Of a stretch of 64,000 bases of DNA, positions 9,251 through 17,950 are shown piece by piece (position 1 is the first letter of the stretch; each line of letters begins with the position of its first letter). The stretch lies in NCBI RefSeq assembly GCF_004793765.1, contig NZ_SRYM01000001.1, positions 62,001 to 126,000 of the forward strand. The letters run 5' to 3'. The notes below the pieces were generated by a model. That model made no database searches. It was not told the DNA's origin and saw only the letters and a list, made by a program, of their open reading frames with translations. The translations under genes and the position numbers were made by a program. Origin of the DNA: Parabacteroides distasonis. GTDB taxonomy: Bacteria > Bacteroidota > Bacteroidia > Bacteroidales > Tannerellaceae.

Positions 9251-10918
9251 TTAAGTGAATAACATGATCAATAATTGGGCGGAAATCACCCGGATGAACA
9301 TGGATAACGGGTAAACCGTAGCGTAAGATACGGAAGGCTCATCGCCCTCGACGGTTGTATTGGCATAACTCAAGGCCATCGGATTGGCCATGCTTCCGCA
9401 TAGCATACCTATGTTGTGGGCGTAATCCAACTTGAAAAATTGCGAGGCGATGAACCCGACGACTAAGACTGGCACGATCGTCAATAGGAAACCGAGGCCG
9501 ATCCATAATAATCCTTCGGCACGGAAGACGGTCTCGAAAAAATGAGCTCCAGAGTCAATTCCTAGTCCCGCCAGATAGATCACTATACCGAACTGCCGCA
9601 TCATTAGGTTTGCGCTCTGGGTGGTATAAGTTGTTAGGTGGAAACGGGGGCCGAACGCACCCATCAAGATTCCAACGATGATTGGTCCTCCGGCAATACC
9701 CAGCTTGATGGAGGTACTCATTCCTGGTATGGCGATTGGGACCGCCCCGATTAATACGCCCAGCGTAAGTCCAACGAATATGGCAAGCAGGTTGGGGTTA
9801 TCCAGCCGTTTCAACTCGTCTCCCAAGATTTTACCTACGTTATTCACAGAATTAGCCTCGCCTACGATCGTTAGTTTATCCCCGATCTGCAGACGGAGGT
9901 CACGGGAGGCCACCAGATCGATACCCGCTCGGTTTACTCGGGTGATGTTGATCCCGTATAGGTTGCGGAGCCGGAGTGAGCCTAGCTTTATCCCGTTTAC
10001 CCGGTTGCGGGTTACGACAATACGGCGGGAGATCAATTGGCTGTCGATAGCGTTCCAGTCAATATCTTCTTTATTCCAGTCTGTAGTCTCTTGTTCTCCG
10101 AAAAGTACCTTGATGGATTCTACATCTGCCTTTACGGATATAATAAGCAAATGGTCTTTTTCCTTTAAGATGGTTTCAGAGGTGGGGATCGTCACCTTTC
10201 CATCCCTCCAGAGGCGGGAGATCACGAAATGTTTCTCTGTTAATTTCATAACCTGCTGGATACTCTTATTGTAAATAGAGGGGTTTAATACCTGAAATTC
10301 CGCTACGTTTGTCGTCGTGTCTTGCTCCTTATGTGTGTTTTGTGTCTTTTTAGCGAATAAGGCCCTCAAAATGATAATAGCCAGAATTACACCTACAACT
10401 CCTAATGGATAAGCTACGGCACAGGCCAAAGCCATATCCGTTATGTTTCTCGTATTTTCTGGGTCCATCTGTAAAAGTGCTTGCTGGGCGGCACCTAGAG
10501 CTGGGGTATTCGTTACGGCACCGGATAGTAACCCTACCATAACGGGGACAGAGATTCCTGTTATCCAATGAAACATCAACGTCAAAATCAACCCTAAAGC
10601 GATTACTCCTAATCCCATCGTATTCATTTCCACCCCACCTTTTTTTAAAGAAGAGAAGAAACCGGGACCTACCTGCAATCCCAAGGTATATACGAAAACG
10701 ATAAGCCCGAAATTTTGGGCGAAGTTCAGCATGTCCTTATTTACGACAATACCTAGATGCCCTGCCATAATACCGGCGAAGAATACAAAAGTGATGCCTA
10801 ATGAAATGCCAAATATTTTTAGCCGCCCTAAATACACACCAATCGCCGCCACGATAGAAATGATAGCCACGGCCTGTATCATCGAAGGTTCTGTAAGCGT
10901 CTCAAGTAACCAATTCAT
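9251..10918 (-). CDS. AspT/YidE-type putative transporter with two RCK_C domains
   Basis: This 555-residue inner-membrane protein has five or more TM helices in the first 185 residues, two TrkA-C/RCK_C-like cytosolic domains in the middle (about 205-280 and 290-372, the latter with LQIGDKLTIVGEANSVNNVGKILG), and a second hydrophobic half to the end. This duplicated layout is that of the aspartate-alanine antiporter (AspT) and YidE/YbjL family. The two halves share a T(N)TPALGAAQ / GSMANPMALSYANT-type motif. RCK_C domains normally bind small ligands and gate transport. The substrate is unknown. It stands alone, convergent with the methyltransferase gene. Confidence 0.88.
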   Translation of the reverse strand: MNWLLETLTEPSMIQAVAIISIVAAIGVYLGRLKIFGISLGITFVFFAGIMAGHLGIVVNKDMLNFAQNFGLIVFVYTLGLQVGPGFFSSLKKGGVEMNTMGLGVIALGLILTLMFHWITGISVPVMVGLLSGAVTNTPALGAAQQALLQMDPENTRNITDMALACAVAYPLGVVGVILAIIILRALFAKKTQNTHKEQDTTTNVAEFQVLNPSIYNKSIQQVMKLTEKHFVISRLWRDGKVTIPTSETILKEKDHLLIISVKADVESIKVLFGEQETTDWNKEDIDWNAIDSQLISRRIVVTRNRVNGIKLGSLRLRNLYGINITRVNRAGIDLVASRDLRLQIGDKLTIVGEANSVNNVGKILGDELKRLDNPNLLAIFVGLTLGVLIGAVPIAIPGMSTSIKLGIAGGPIIVGILMGAFGPRFHLTTYTTQSANLMMRQFGIVIYLAGLGIDSGAHFFETVFRAEGLLWIGLGFLLTIVPVLVVGFIASQFFKLDYAHNIGMLCGSMANPMALSYANTTVEGDEPSVSYATVYPLSMFIRVISAQLLIMLFT

Positions 10919-10983
10919 AAGCGTTTCTTTTTTGCTTTAGGAGCGCGAAAATACATAAAACAAAGCAATTAAAAAAATTGTAG

Positions 10984-10991
10984 TATCTTTG
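10984..10991 (+). promoter_or_regulatory. Bacteroidetes -7 element ahead of the His-rich protein / TonB receptor
   Basis: TATCTTTG fits TAnnTTTG and lies 37 bases before the ATG at 11028, with an AT-rich stretch upstream. It probably starts the two-gene transcript that ends with the TonB receptor. Confidence 0.55.
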
Positions 10992-11027
10992 CCCTCAAAA
11001 TAACGATGATACAGGGTGAGGGAAACG

Positions 11028-11369
11028 ATGGTTAAATATATAAAGTGGTTGCTTCCGGTACTTTTTATTGCGTACTATAGTAGCATTTTGCTTTTTACGC
11101 ACGTCCATGTGGAGCATGGTACGACTATCGTGCATGCGCACCCTTTCAAGAAGATGGCGGACGCTACTTGCCATCATCATACCTCTTTGGCGGAGATACA
11201 GTTGTTTCATACGCTCTCGTCTATTCACGTGATGGATGGGGCAATTCACCCGTTGCGTTTACAATTCTATTCTTTAAAAATATCTAATCTCTCTGAGTCT
11301 CCAGTCTATCTGGATCATGTCGCTTCCGTTGAGGGACTGCGGTATCTGCGGGCTCCTCCGATTGTTTGA
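11028..11369 (+). CDS. Small His-rich membrane-anchored protein upstream of a TonB receptor
   Basis: From the ATG at 11028 the 113-residue product begins with a hydrophobic segment (IKWLLPVLFIAYYSSILLF) that acts as an uncleaved anchor or signal. Then come closely spaced histidines: THVHVEHG, HAHPF and CHHHTS. A longer reading from 11016 adds four residues. No family name comes to mind; short His-rich proteins of this kind are often found just ahead of metal- or haem-related TonB receptors in Bacteroidetes. The histidines suggest zinc, copper or another transition metal bound in the periplasm. It is 99 bases from the receptor start. The function is inferred only from composition and neighbour. 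Confidence 0.65.
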   Translation: MVKYIKWLLPVLFIAYYSSILLFTHVHVEHGTTIVHAHPFKKMADATCHHHTSLAEIQLFHTLSSIHVMDGAIHPLRLQFYSLKISNLSESPVYLDHVASVEGLRYLRAPPIV

Positions 11370-11395
11370 TTACATATTCAGAAATCAATACTGTC

Positions 11396-11421
11396 TGTAG
11401 AGACGAGGTATGCCCTGTCTC
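11396..11421. repeat. Degenerate copy of the GTAGAGACGGGGC palindromic repeat
   Basis: GTAGAGACGAGGTATGCCC followed by TGTCTC aligns with the two exact copies at 38979-39005 and 39047-39073, with a few changes. It lies in the 99-base spacer before the TonB receptor and could fold as an imperfect hairpin. Confidence 0.6.
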
Positions 11422-11468
11422 CTCGGCATTTCGTAATCATTAATATTCAAACAACTATTAATCAAACA

Positions 11469-13775
11469 ATGAATAAGTTTATTACACTTATACTATGTCT
11501 GTGCTGTGTCTTTACATCAGCGTGGGCAGAGGGAGACGATCATGTTTCCTTGAATCCTTCCGATGCTAATATCATAGGCCATATCCTCGATAAGAAAACA
11601 GGAGAGCATCTTGCTTTTATTAATGTCTACCTCCACGGTACGACAATCGGTACGACTACCGACGCTACTGGTCATTACTATATGAAGAATCTTCCCGAGG
11701 GGAAATACACCTTGGTCATGAAATCTATCGGTTATAAAACTGAGGAAAAGACGGTGACTCTTAAGAAAGGGAAAACCTTGGAGATCAATTTTAACGCTGA
11801 GGAAGACGCTGTCTCCTTGGACGGTGTTGTCGTATCGGCAAACCGTAACGAGACAACCCGCCGTTTGGCTCCTTCTTTGGTAAATGTACTCGACTCCAAG
11901 GTGTTCGAGACTACGCACGCCACTTCCTTGGCCGACGGTCTGAACTTCCAGCCTGGCGTGCGTGTGGAGAACAACTGCCAGAATTGCGGTTTCCAACAAG
12001 TGCGTATCAATGGTCTGGAAGGCCCTTATACTCAGATCTTGGTGGATAGCCGGCCGATCTTCAGTGCCCTGACTGGCGTATATGGCTTGGAACAGATACC
12101 GGCGAATATGATCGAGCGGGTAGAGGTGATGCGCGGAGGAGGCTCGGCCTTGTTTGGCTCGTCTGCTATCGCTGGAACGATCAACATCATCACGAAGGAG
12201 CCGATGCGTAACTCCGCCCAGATCGCCCATTCGTTGACGATGATCGGGGGAAGCCGTCCGGATAATAATACGACCGTGAACGCCTCGTTGGTAACGGATG
12301 ATCATAAAGCGGGTATCTACCTCTTCGGACAAGGCCGCCATCGTGCCTCTTACGACCATGATGGCGATGGCTACTCGGAGTTAGGTAAACTGGAGGCGAA
12401 GACCCTCGGATTCCGTTCTTACCTAAAGACCAGCAATTACTCCAAGTTAACTTTCGAGTACCATAACATCAGCGAGTTCCGTCGGGGCGGTAATTTATTG
12501 GATCTTCCGCCTCACGAAACGGATATCACCGAGCAGACTGATCACCAAATCAATGGGGGAGGTTTGAAATTCGATCTTTTCTCTCGTGACTATCATCATC
12601 GGCTGAATGTGTACACCTCCGCCCAGCATACGAAACGCCAGAGTTATTACGGTGCCGGAAAAGACCCGAACGCCTATGGTAACACAACAGACATGACTTT
12701 TATCGGTGGTGCCCAATACTCCTACGAATGGGACAAATGCCTTTTTATGCCCGCTACCTTTACGGGAGGTGCCGAGTATAACTACGATGATTTGCAGGAC
12801 GAGATGCTTGGCTATAACCGTACGATCGCTCAGACCGTGCATATCGGTAGCGCTTTTGCTCAGAACGAGTGGAAAAACGACCGTTGGAGTTTCTTGATCG
12901 GTGGCCGTTTGGATAAGCACAACATGATGGATCATGTGATCTTTAGCCCTCGTGCGAACGTGCGTTTCAATCCGACGAAGGATATCAACCTGCGTATGTC
13001 GTACTCCAGTGGTTTCCGGGCCCCTCAAGCGTTCGACGAGGATCTGCATATCACCGCCGTGGGGGGCGACGTGGCGATCATCCAGATCTCTCCGGATTTG
13101 AAGGAGGAGAACTCGCAGAGTGTGAGCGCTTCCGTGGATTTTTATCATCGCTTCGGCCCGGTTCAAGTGAATTTCTTGGTAGAAGGTTTCTATACGGATT
13201 TACGGAACGTGTTTATTTTGGAGGAGATCGGCCGTGACGAGGACAATAACCTGCTGATGGAACGCCGTAATGGAAAGGGTGCCCGTGTGATGGGTATCAA
13301 TCTGGAGGGTAAGATGGCCTATTCTTGGATGCAGATACAGGCGGGTGCTACCTTGCAACGGAGCCGCTACAAAGAGGCGGAGCAATGGAGCGAGAATCCG
13401 AATATCGCCCCGCAGAAGAAGATGTTCCGCTCTCCGGACGTGTATGGCTATTTCACCTCTACCTTCACGCCCGTGAAACGTTTCTCCGCCTCATTGACGG
13501 GAACCTATACGGGCAGCATGTTGGTGCAGCACTTGGCGGGTTACATTCCCGAGGATCGTGAAGAGAAGACTCGTGATTTCTTCGATTTGAATCTTAAGCT
13601 GGCTTACGACTTCCCGATCTTCAAGTCCGTGACTTTACAGGTAAATGCCGGAATCCAGAATATATTCGACTCTTATCAAGATGATTTCGACAAGGGAGCG
13701 CATCGGGATGCCGGATATATCTATGGCCCGGGGATTCCCCGAAGTTATTTCGTGGGGTGCAAGATCAGTTATTAA
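11469..13775 (+). CDS. TonB-dependent outer-membrane receptor
   Basis: The 768-residue protein starts with a cleavable signal peptide (MNKFITLILCLCCVFTSAWA). A CarboxypepD_reg-like beta-sandwich follows at about 33-115 (IIGHILDKKTGEHLAFINVY, KSIGYKTEEKTV), then a plug domain at about 125-235 with a VEVMRGGGSALFGSSAIAGTINI segment, then a 22-strand-type barrel with a C-terminal aromatic strand ending in KISY. It takes up a ligand across the outer membrane using TonB energy. The BtuB/FepA-like plan, with no SusD partner, argues against a glycan-uptake system. With the His-rich protein upstream, a metal or metallophore ligand is the better guess. Confidence 0.92.
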   Translation: MNKFITLILCLCCVFTSAWAEGDDHVSLNPSDANIIGHILDKKTGEHLAFINVYLHGTTIGTTTDATGHYYMKNLPEGKYTLVMKSIGYKTEEKTVTLKKGKTLEINFNAEEDAVSLDGVVVSANRNETTRRLAPSLVNVLDSKVFETTHATSLADGLNFQPGVRVENNCQNCGFQQVRINGLEGPYTQILVDSRPIFSALTGVYGLEQIPANMIERVEVMRGGGSALFGSSAIAGTINIITKEPMRNSAQIAHSLTMIGGSRPDNNTTVNASLVTDDHKAGIYLFGQGRHRASYDHDGDGYSELGKLEAKTLGFRSYLKTSNYSKLTFEYHNISEFRRGGNLLDLPPHETDITEQTDHQINGGGLKFDLFSRDYHHRLNVYTSAQHTKRQSYYGAGKDPNAYGNTTDMTFIGGAQYSYEWDKCLFMPATFTGGAEYNYDDLQDEMLGYNRTIAQTVHIGSAFAQNEWKNDRWSFLIGGRLDKHNMMDHVIFSPRANVRFNPTKDINLRMSYSSGFRAPQAFDEDLHITAVGGDVAIIQISPDLKEENSQSVSASVDFYHRFGPVQVNFLVEGFYTDLRNVFILEEIGRDEDNNLLMERRNGKGARVMGINLEGKMAYSWMQIQAGATLQRSRYKEAEQWSENPNIAPQKKMFRSPDVYGYFTSTFTPVKRFSASLTGTYTGSMLVQHLAGYIPEDREEKTRDFFDLNLKLAYDFPIFKSVTLQVNAGIQNIFDSYQDDFDKGAHRDAGYIYGPGIPRSYFVGCKISY

Positions 13776-13798
13776 ATACTCGGCGAGCCTCTGCGGGG

Positions 13799-15679
13799 CT
13801 ATTCCTCTACTATTCTCTCTATATAATTTGGCGGCAGGGTGGTGCGTGGCACTTTCATGCCGCCAAACCATTTATGCAAAGGCAAATCGAAACCAGTTCC
13901 ATTCATGTAATTATAGAGGGAGATACGAAGCCCCTCGCTGAAAAGCTCCGGATCGCAGCCGGAAAGCGCCTCGAACTGTACGTCATTACGGGCGAATCCC
14001 CCAAAGGGAGGCTCCGTGACACGGCAACTGTACTCGGCGGGGTGTAACCCCACAGGACTATGTGCTGTCATGGCGAAACGATGCCAAAATCCGGATTGGA
14101 TCAGCCCTAGCTCAAACATCTGCCGGACTGTTTCCAAGGAATCTATAGTTTCTTGAGCGGTTTGGGTCGGGAAACCATACATCAAATAGGCATGGACCAT
14201 GATACCTGCCCCGGTAAAGTTGTTGGCGACCCGTGCCACTTGAGCCACTGTCACCCCTTTATTTATCAGTTTGAGGAGTCGGGGAGAGGCTACTTCCAGA
14301 CCTCCCGATACGGCGATGCAACCACTTCGCTGAAGAAGATCGCATAGTTCCTCGGTATAGCTTTTCTCGAAACGGATATTTCCCCACCATACGACGGTTA
14401 ACCTGCGGCGGATGATCTCCTGTGCCATTTCCCGCAGCAAGGCAGGCGGAGCGGCCTCGTCCACGAAATGGAAACCGATCTCGCCGGTTTGCTCGATCAA
14501 GCGCTCCATACGGTCTACCAAGGTCTTGGCTGTATTCGGCTCATATCGTTTGATGTAATCCAATGAGCCGTCGCAGAAGGCGCATTTCCCCCAGTAGCAA
14601 CCGTGCGCCAAGGTCAGTTTGTTCCAGCGGCCGTCGCTCCAAAGCTTGTGCATCGGGTTGGCCATTTCCATGACGGAGATGTATTTGTCCAGCGGCAAGC
14701 CCTTGTAATCCGGGAATCCGGTCTCGCTTTGCCGGCAAACGGGGTGAGCGGGGTTATCTCGATAAACGACCCGGCTGCCGTTCTCGTCCAAGGAGAAGGT
14801 GCGCACCAATTCCTCTTTGGGGATCGCCCCGTCCAGATAGCGTAATACTTGGTAAAGCGGGTCCTCTCCATCATCTAGCAAGAGGTAATCGATGTATTTG
14901 AAGAAGCGGGTATCTGTGATGGAACGAAGTTCCGTATTCACGAAACCACCTCCCATGAGGATTGGGATATCGGGATGTACCTGCCGTAGCCACTGGGCGA
15001 GCCTGAGGGTACTGAATAAGTTCCCCGGGAAAGGTACGCTGAAAGCGATCACCTTGGGCTTGCTTTCGGCTATGTGCTTTTCCAATAGCGGCTGTGTCAA
15101 GCGGTCGATAAAGCCGAAAGGCTTTTTAAGGGCTTCCTCGATCTCGTCGAAGGAGGAGGCGCAACGGCCCAGATGCTCGGCATATCGGCTGAAACCGAAA
15201 TCCGGGTCGATCGTTTCCCGGATCAAGTCACAGAGATCCTCCAAATACAAGGTCGCCAGATAACGGGCTTTATCTCGTAATCCGGAAGTGCCGAACGCCC
15301 ATTCCAGCTCCTCTTCGTTTTGGCTCCCGCGATCGCTCTCGGGAAGGTAATCTTGATTACAGATGCGATAAGCGAGAGGATCGTTCTTTCCTTGAAGGAA
15401 AGCGACGACGGCGGCTATCGTGTCGATATACCGTTGCTTATTAGCCAGTACCCTCCGGACTTTATCCGGATATTTACCTTTCCATCGCTCGATTTCGGCA
15501 AACAACCCTCTGAGGCCCTGCGTGGAAAACAAAGCCAAGATCGTCTCGATACCCAGATCGGTTTGCCCGGCATGTATTCCTTTTGCTTCCAAATAACCCT
15601 TTAGGTAAGCCGTGGAAGGATAAGGCGTATTGATCTGCGTAAACGGAGATAAAACTAGAAGAACTGAAGCTGGCCCCAT
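13799..15679 (-). CDS. B12-binding-domain radical SAM protein
   Basis: The 626-residue protein has an N-terminal region that fits a cobalamin-binding Rossmann fold (FSVPFPGNLFSTLRLAQWLR, ILMGGGFVNTELR at about 210-250). The radical SAM core follows at about 350, with its cluster motif in LAHGCYWGKCAFCDG (CxxxCxxC spacing of the three cysteines), then VDEAAPP and a GGLEVASPRLLKLINKGV beta-strand region. The family uses a 4Fe-4S cluster and SAM to generate a radical, with cobalamin often assisting methylation. The reaction is unknown. It lies 16 bases downstream of engB on the same strand and converges on the TonB receptor. Confidence 0.88.
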   Translation of the reverse strand: MGPASVLLVLSPFTQINTPYPSTAYLKGYLEAKGIHAGQTDLGIETILALFSTQGLRGLFAEIERWKGKYPDKVRRVLANKQRYIDTIAAVVAFLQGKNDPLAYRICNQDYLPESDRGSQNEEELEWAFGTSGLRDKARYLATLYLEDLCDLIRETIDPDFGFSRYAEHLGRCASSFDEIEEALKKPFGFIDRLTQPLLEKHIAESKPKVIAFSVPFPGNLFSTLRLAQWLRQVHPDIPILMGGGFVNTELRSITDTRFFKYIDYLLLDDGEDPLYQVLRYLDGAIPKEELVRTFSLDENGSRVVYRDNPAHPVCRQSETGFPDYKGLPLDKYISVMEMANPMHKLWSDGRWNKLTLAHGCYWGKCAFCDGSLDYIKRYEPNTAKTLVDRMERLIEQTGEIGFHFVDEAAPPALLREMAQEIIRRRLTVVWWGNIRFEKSYTEELCDLLQRSGCIAVSGGLEVASPRLLKLINKGVTVAQVARVANNFTGAGIMVHAYLMYGFPTQTAQETIDSLETVRQMFELGLIQSGFWHRFAMTAHSPVGLHPAEYSCRVTEPPFGGFARNDVQFEALSGCDPELFSEGLRISLYNYMNGTGFDLPLHKWFGGMKVPRTTLPPNYIERIVEE

Positions 15680-15695
15680 ATCGGTTCAACCCTTT

Positions 15696-16298
15696 TTAAT
15701 GATTCAAACTATTGTTGATAGACTCGATATAGTCAAGGATCTCATCCCGTCCTTCTTTCTTTTCCGAGGAAGAGACGAAGATCGGAGGAAGCTCTTCCCA
15801 AGTCTCCAGTAATTTATCCGTATAGGCTTTTAAGTTCTCTTTCAAGCGTCCTTTGCTGATCTTGTCGATCTTCGTGAAGATAATAGAGAAAGGAACCCCG
15901 TTCTCACCTAGCCATTCCATGAATTCCAGATCGATTTTCTGTGCCTCGTGACGGCAGTCTAAAAGGACAAATAGGCTGGTCAGTTGCTCCCGGCCGAGGG
16001 TATAGTTCTCGATGATACGTTTCAATTGCTCCCGGTTTTCTTTACCTCGTTGGGCGAAACCATATCCCGGAAGGTCTACCAAATACCATTCGTTGTTGAT
16101 GAGGAAATGGTTGATAAGTAAGGTCTTACCCGGTGTTTGCGAAGTCATCGCCAAGCCCTTCTTGTTGGTAAGCATATTGATCAAGGAGGATTTGCCTACG
16201 TTGCTTCGTCCGATGAAGGCATACTCCGGCTTATTACCTTCGGGGCATTTCCTTACGTCTGTGTTGCTGATAACAAATTCTGCACTTTTAATTTCCAT
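15696..16298 (-). CDS. engB: Ribosome biogenesis GTP-binding protein EngB (YihA/YsxC)
   Basis: The 200-residue protein has all the G motifs: G1 [10 protein letters not shown] at about 27-36, the G2 Thr in TSQTPGKT, G3 DLPGYGFA, and G4 FTKIDK. It is the size of EngB, a GTPase needed for assembly of the large ribosomal subunit. It is followed closely by the radical SAM gene on the same strand. The lysine-rich switch region [10 protein letters not shown] is typical. Confidence 0.96.
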   Translation of the reverse strand: MEIKSAEFVISNTDVRKCPEGNKPEYAFIGRSNVGKSSLINMLTNKKGLAMTSQTPGKTLLINHFLINNEWYLVDLPGYGFAQRGKENREQLKRIIENYTLGREQLTSLFVLLDCRHEAQKIDLEFMEWLGENGVPFSIIFTKIDKISKGRLKENLKAYTDKLLETWEELPPIFVSSSEKKEGRDEILDYIESINNSLNH

Positions 16299-16343
16299 AA
16301 GATATAAATTAATGAATAATGAGTAAATGAATAATGGCGAGGC

Positions 16344-17807
16344 CTAATTCTCAATTTTTAATTTTCCATTTTCAATTGCCGAAAGCCACAGCCCGGCGAA
16401 CGTGATGCTACCGTTTACCATAAGCATCTCGTAGCCGAATGTATAGCCTGCGTATTGTTTCACCAAGAAATCAGTGGCGAGGCAAATCAACGGGGAGGCT
16501 ATACAGATATAAGGCACGTATTTGTCACGAGGTTTCCGCTTCGTGAAAAGCCCGAAAACAAACAGCCCCAATAGAGGACCATACGTGTACGACGCTATCA
16601 TGTAGATCGCATCGATAACGCTCCGGTTATTTACGGCCTTAAACGCCAAGATGATCAAGACGAACAAGATGGATATCATCACGTGTACCTTCAAGCGGGT
16701 ACGTTTCGCTCTTTTAGCTTCCTCTTTCTGCACGCCGAGGATATCCACGCAAAAAGAAGTGGTGAGTGCTGTCAACGCCGAGTCGGCACTACTGAAAGCC
16801 GCCGCTATGATGCCGATCGTGAAGAAGATCAAGATACTCCCGCCTAATATCCCCGAGGTACAAAACATCGGGAGGATATCGTCGCCTAAGGTCGGCAATT
16901 GGATGTTTTGTTGTGCCGCCAATGTCAGTAGCAGTACCCCCAGTGCGAGAAACAGGAAGTTGACTGGCGTGAAAGCGAAGCCATATGTGTACATATTCTT
17001 CTGGGCATCCTTCAAGCTCTTGCAGGAGAGGTTCTTTTGCATCATGTCTTGATCCAGCCCGGTCATGACGATCGTGATAAAAATACCGCTGAAGAACTGC
17101 TTGAAGAAGTTCTGCGTACTATGCCAATCGCCGAACTCGAAGATCCGGAAATGGGGGCTTTCCACCAAGGTCTGCGCCATACCCCCGAAATCCAGTCCCA
17201 TCTTGTCCTTCACCTGCCAGATGATCACGATCAACATCACTACAAGACAAAGAGCCTGCAACGTATCTGTCCAGATGATCGTCTTGATGCCGCTCCGGAA
17301 CGTATATAGCCATACCAGCAGGATACTTAGGATAGCGGTCATGGCGAATGGAATGTCCCAAGCATTGAACACGTAGGTTTGCAAGATCAAGACTACCAGA
17401 TATAAGCGTGCGGCTGCTCCTACGATCTTCGAGAGCAAGAAGAACGAGGCCCCTGTCTTGTACCCCCTTCTTCCGATCCGGTCCTCCAGATACGAGTAGA
17501 TGGAGGTAAGTCGCAACTTATAGTATAGCGGTAGCAATATCTTGGCTATAATGATATATCCTACGAAGAAGCCCAATACCGTCTGCATATACGTCATATC
17601 GATCGCTCGCACCATACCGGGTACCGATACGAACGTCACCCCCGATAAGGATGTCCCTACCATGCCGATCGAGACGATATACCAAGGGGATTTCCTGTTC
17701 CCGAGGAAGAATGCCTCGTTACTGTTATTACGCCCCGTAATCCATGCTATCAGCAACAAGACGGCGAAATAGGCAGCGATAATAAAAAGGATCATATAGC
17801 TGTTCAT
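16344..17807 (-). CDS. Sodium:solute symporter family protein
   Basis: The 487-residue protein has about 13 hydrophobic helices and an SSS-family signature near the start: GRNNSNEAFFLGNRKSPWYIVSIGMVGTSLSG is reflected by the NEAFFLGNR and GMVGTSLSGVTFVSVPG segments. This is the LeuT-like fold that couples Na+ to uptake of sugars, amino acids or organic acids. SSTrees of this family do not allow a substrate guess from sequence by eye. It is followed by engB after 45 bases and stands downstream of a hairpin-repeat spacer. The C-terminus ends with a short charged tail. Confidence 0.9.
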   Translation of the reverse strand: MNSYMILFIIAAYFAVLLLIAWITGRNNSNEAFFLGNRKSPWYIVSIGMVGTSLSGVTFVSVPGMVRAIDMTYMQTVLGFFVGYIIIAKILLPLYYKLRLTSIYSYLEDRIGRRGYKTGASFFLLSKIVGAAARLYLVVLILQTYVFNAWDIPFAMTAILSILLVWLYTFRSGIKTIIWTDTLQALCLVVMLIVIIWQVKDKMGLDFGGMAQTLVESPHFRIFEFGDWHSTQNFFKQFFSGIFITIVMTGLDQDMMQKNLSCKSLKDAQKNMYTYGFAFTPVNFLFLALGVLLLTLAAQQNIQLPTLGDDILPMFCTSGILGGSILIFFTIGIIAAAFSSADSALTALTTSFCVDILGVQKEEAKRAKRTRLKVHVMISILFVLIILAFKAVNNRSVIDAIYMIASYTYGPLLGLFVFGLFTKRKPRDKYVPYICIASPLICLATDFLVKQYAGYTFGYEMLMVNGSITFAGLWLSAIENGKLKIEN

Positions 17808-17879
17808 GTATTGCTAACTTCTTTCTTCTTTTCCGCAAAGATACAGCTTTACTTTGAAATAACCGGCATATGCGTGAAT

Positions 17880-17945
17880 TCTACCGTGATGGGTTTCAAG
17901 AAACTCATCACGGTAGTCCATGAAAGCATCCAGATTTTGGACATC
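17880..17945. repeat. Three degenerate 22-nt units with a strong hairpin
   Basis: The spacer between the SpoIID-like gene and the symporter reads as three 22-nt units (17880-17901, 17902-17923, 17924-17945). The first two pair as a hairpin: CTACCGTGATG against CATCACGGTAG, plus GTTTC against GAAAC. It sits where a terminator for the OPT/SpoIID operon would be expected, but no T-run follows. The period matches arrays elsewhere in the window. Confidence 0.6.
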
Positions 17946-17950
17946 CTTGT

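Noticed and set aside
12495-13166. Long minus-strand frame inside the TonB receptor gene
   Set aside because: Shadow of a high-GC coding frame; composition and lack of motifs show no real gene.
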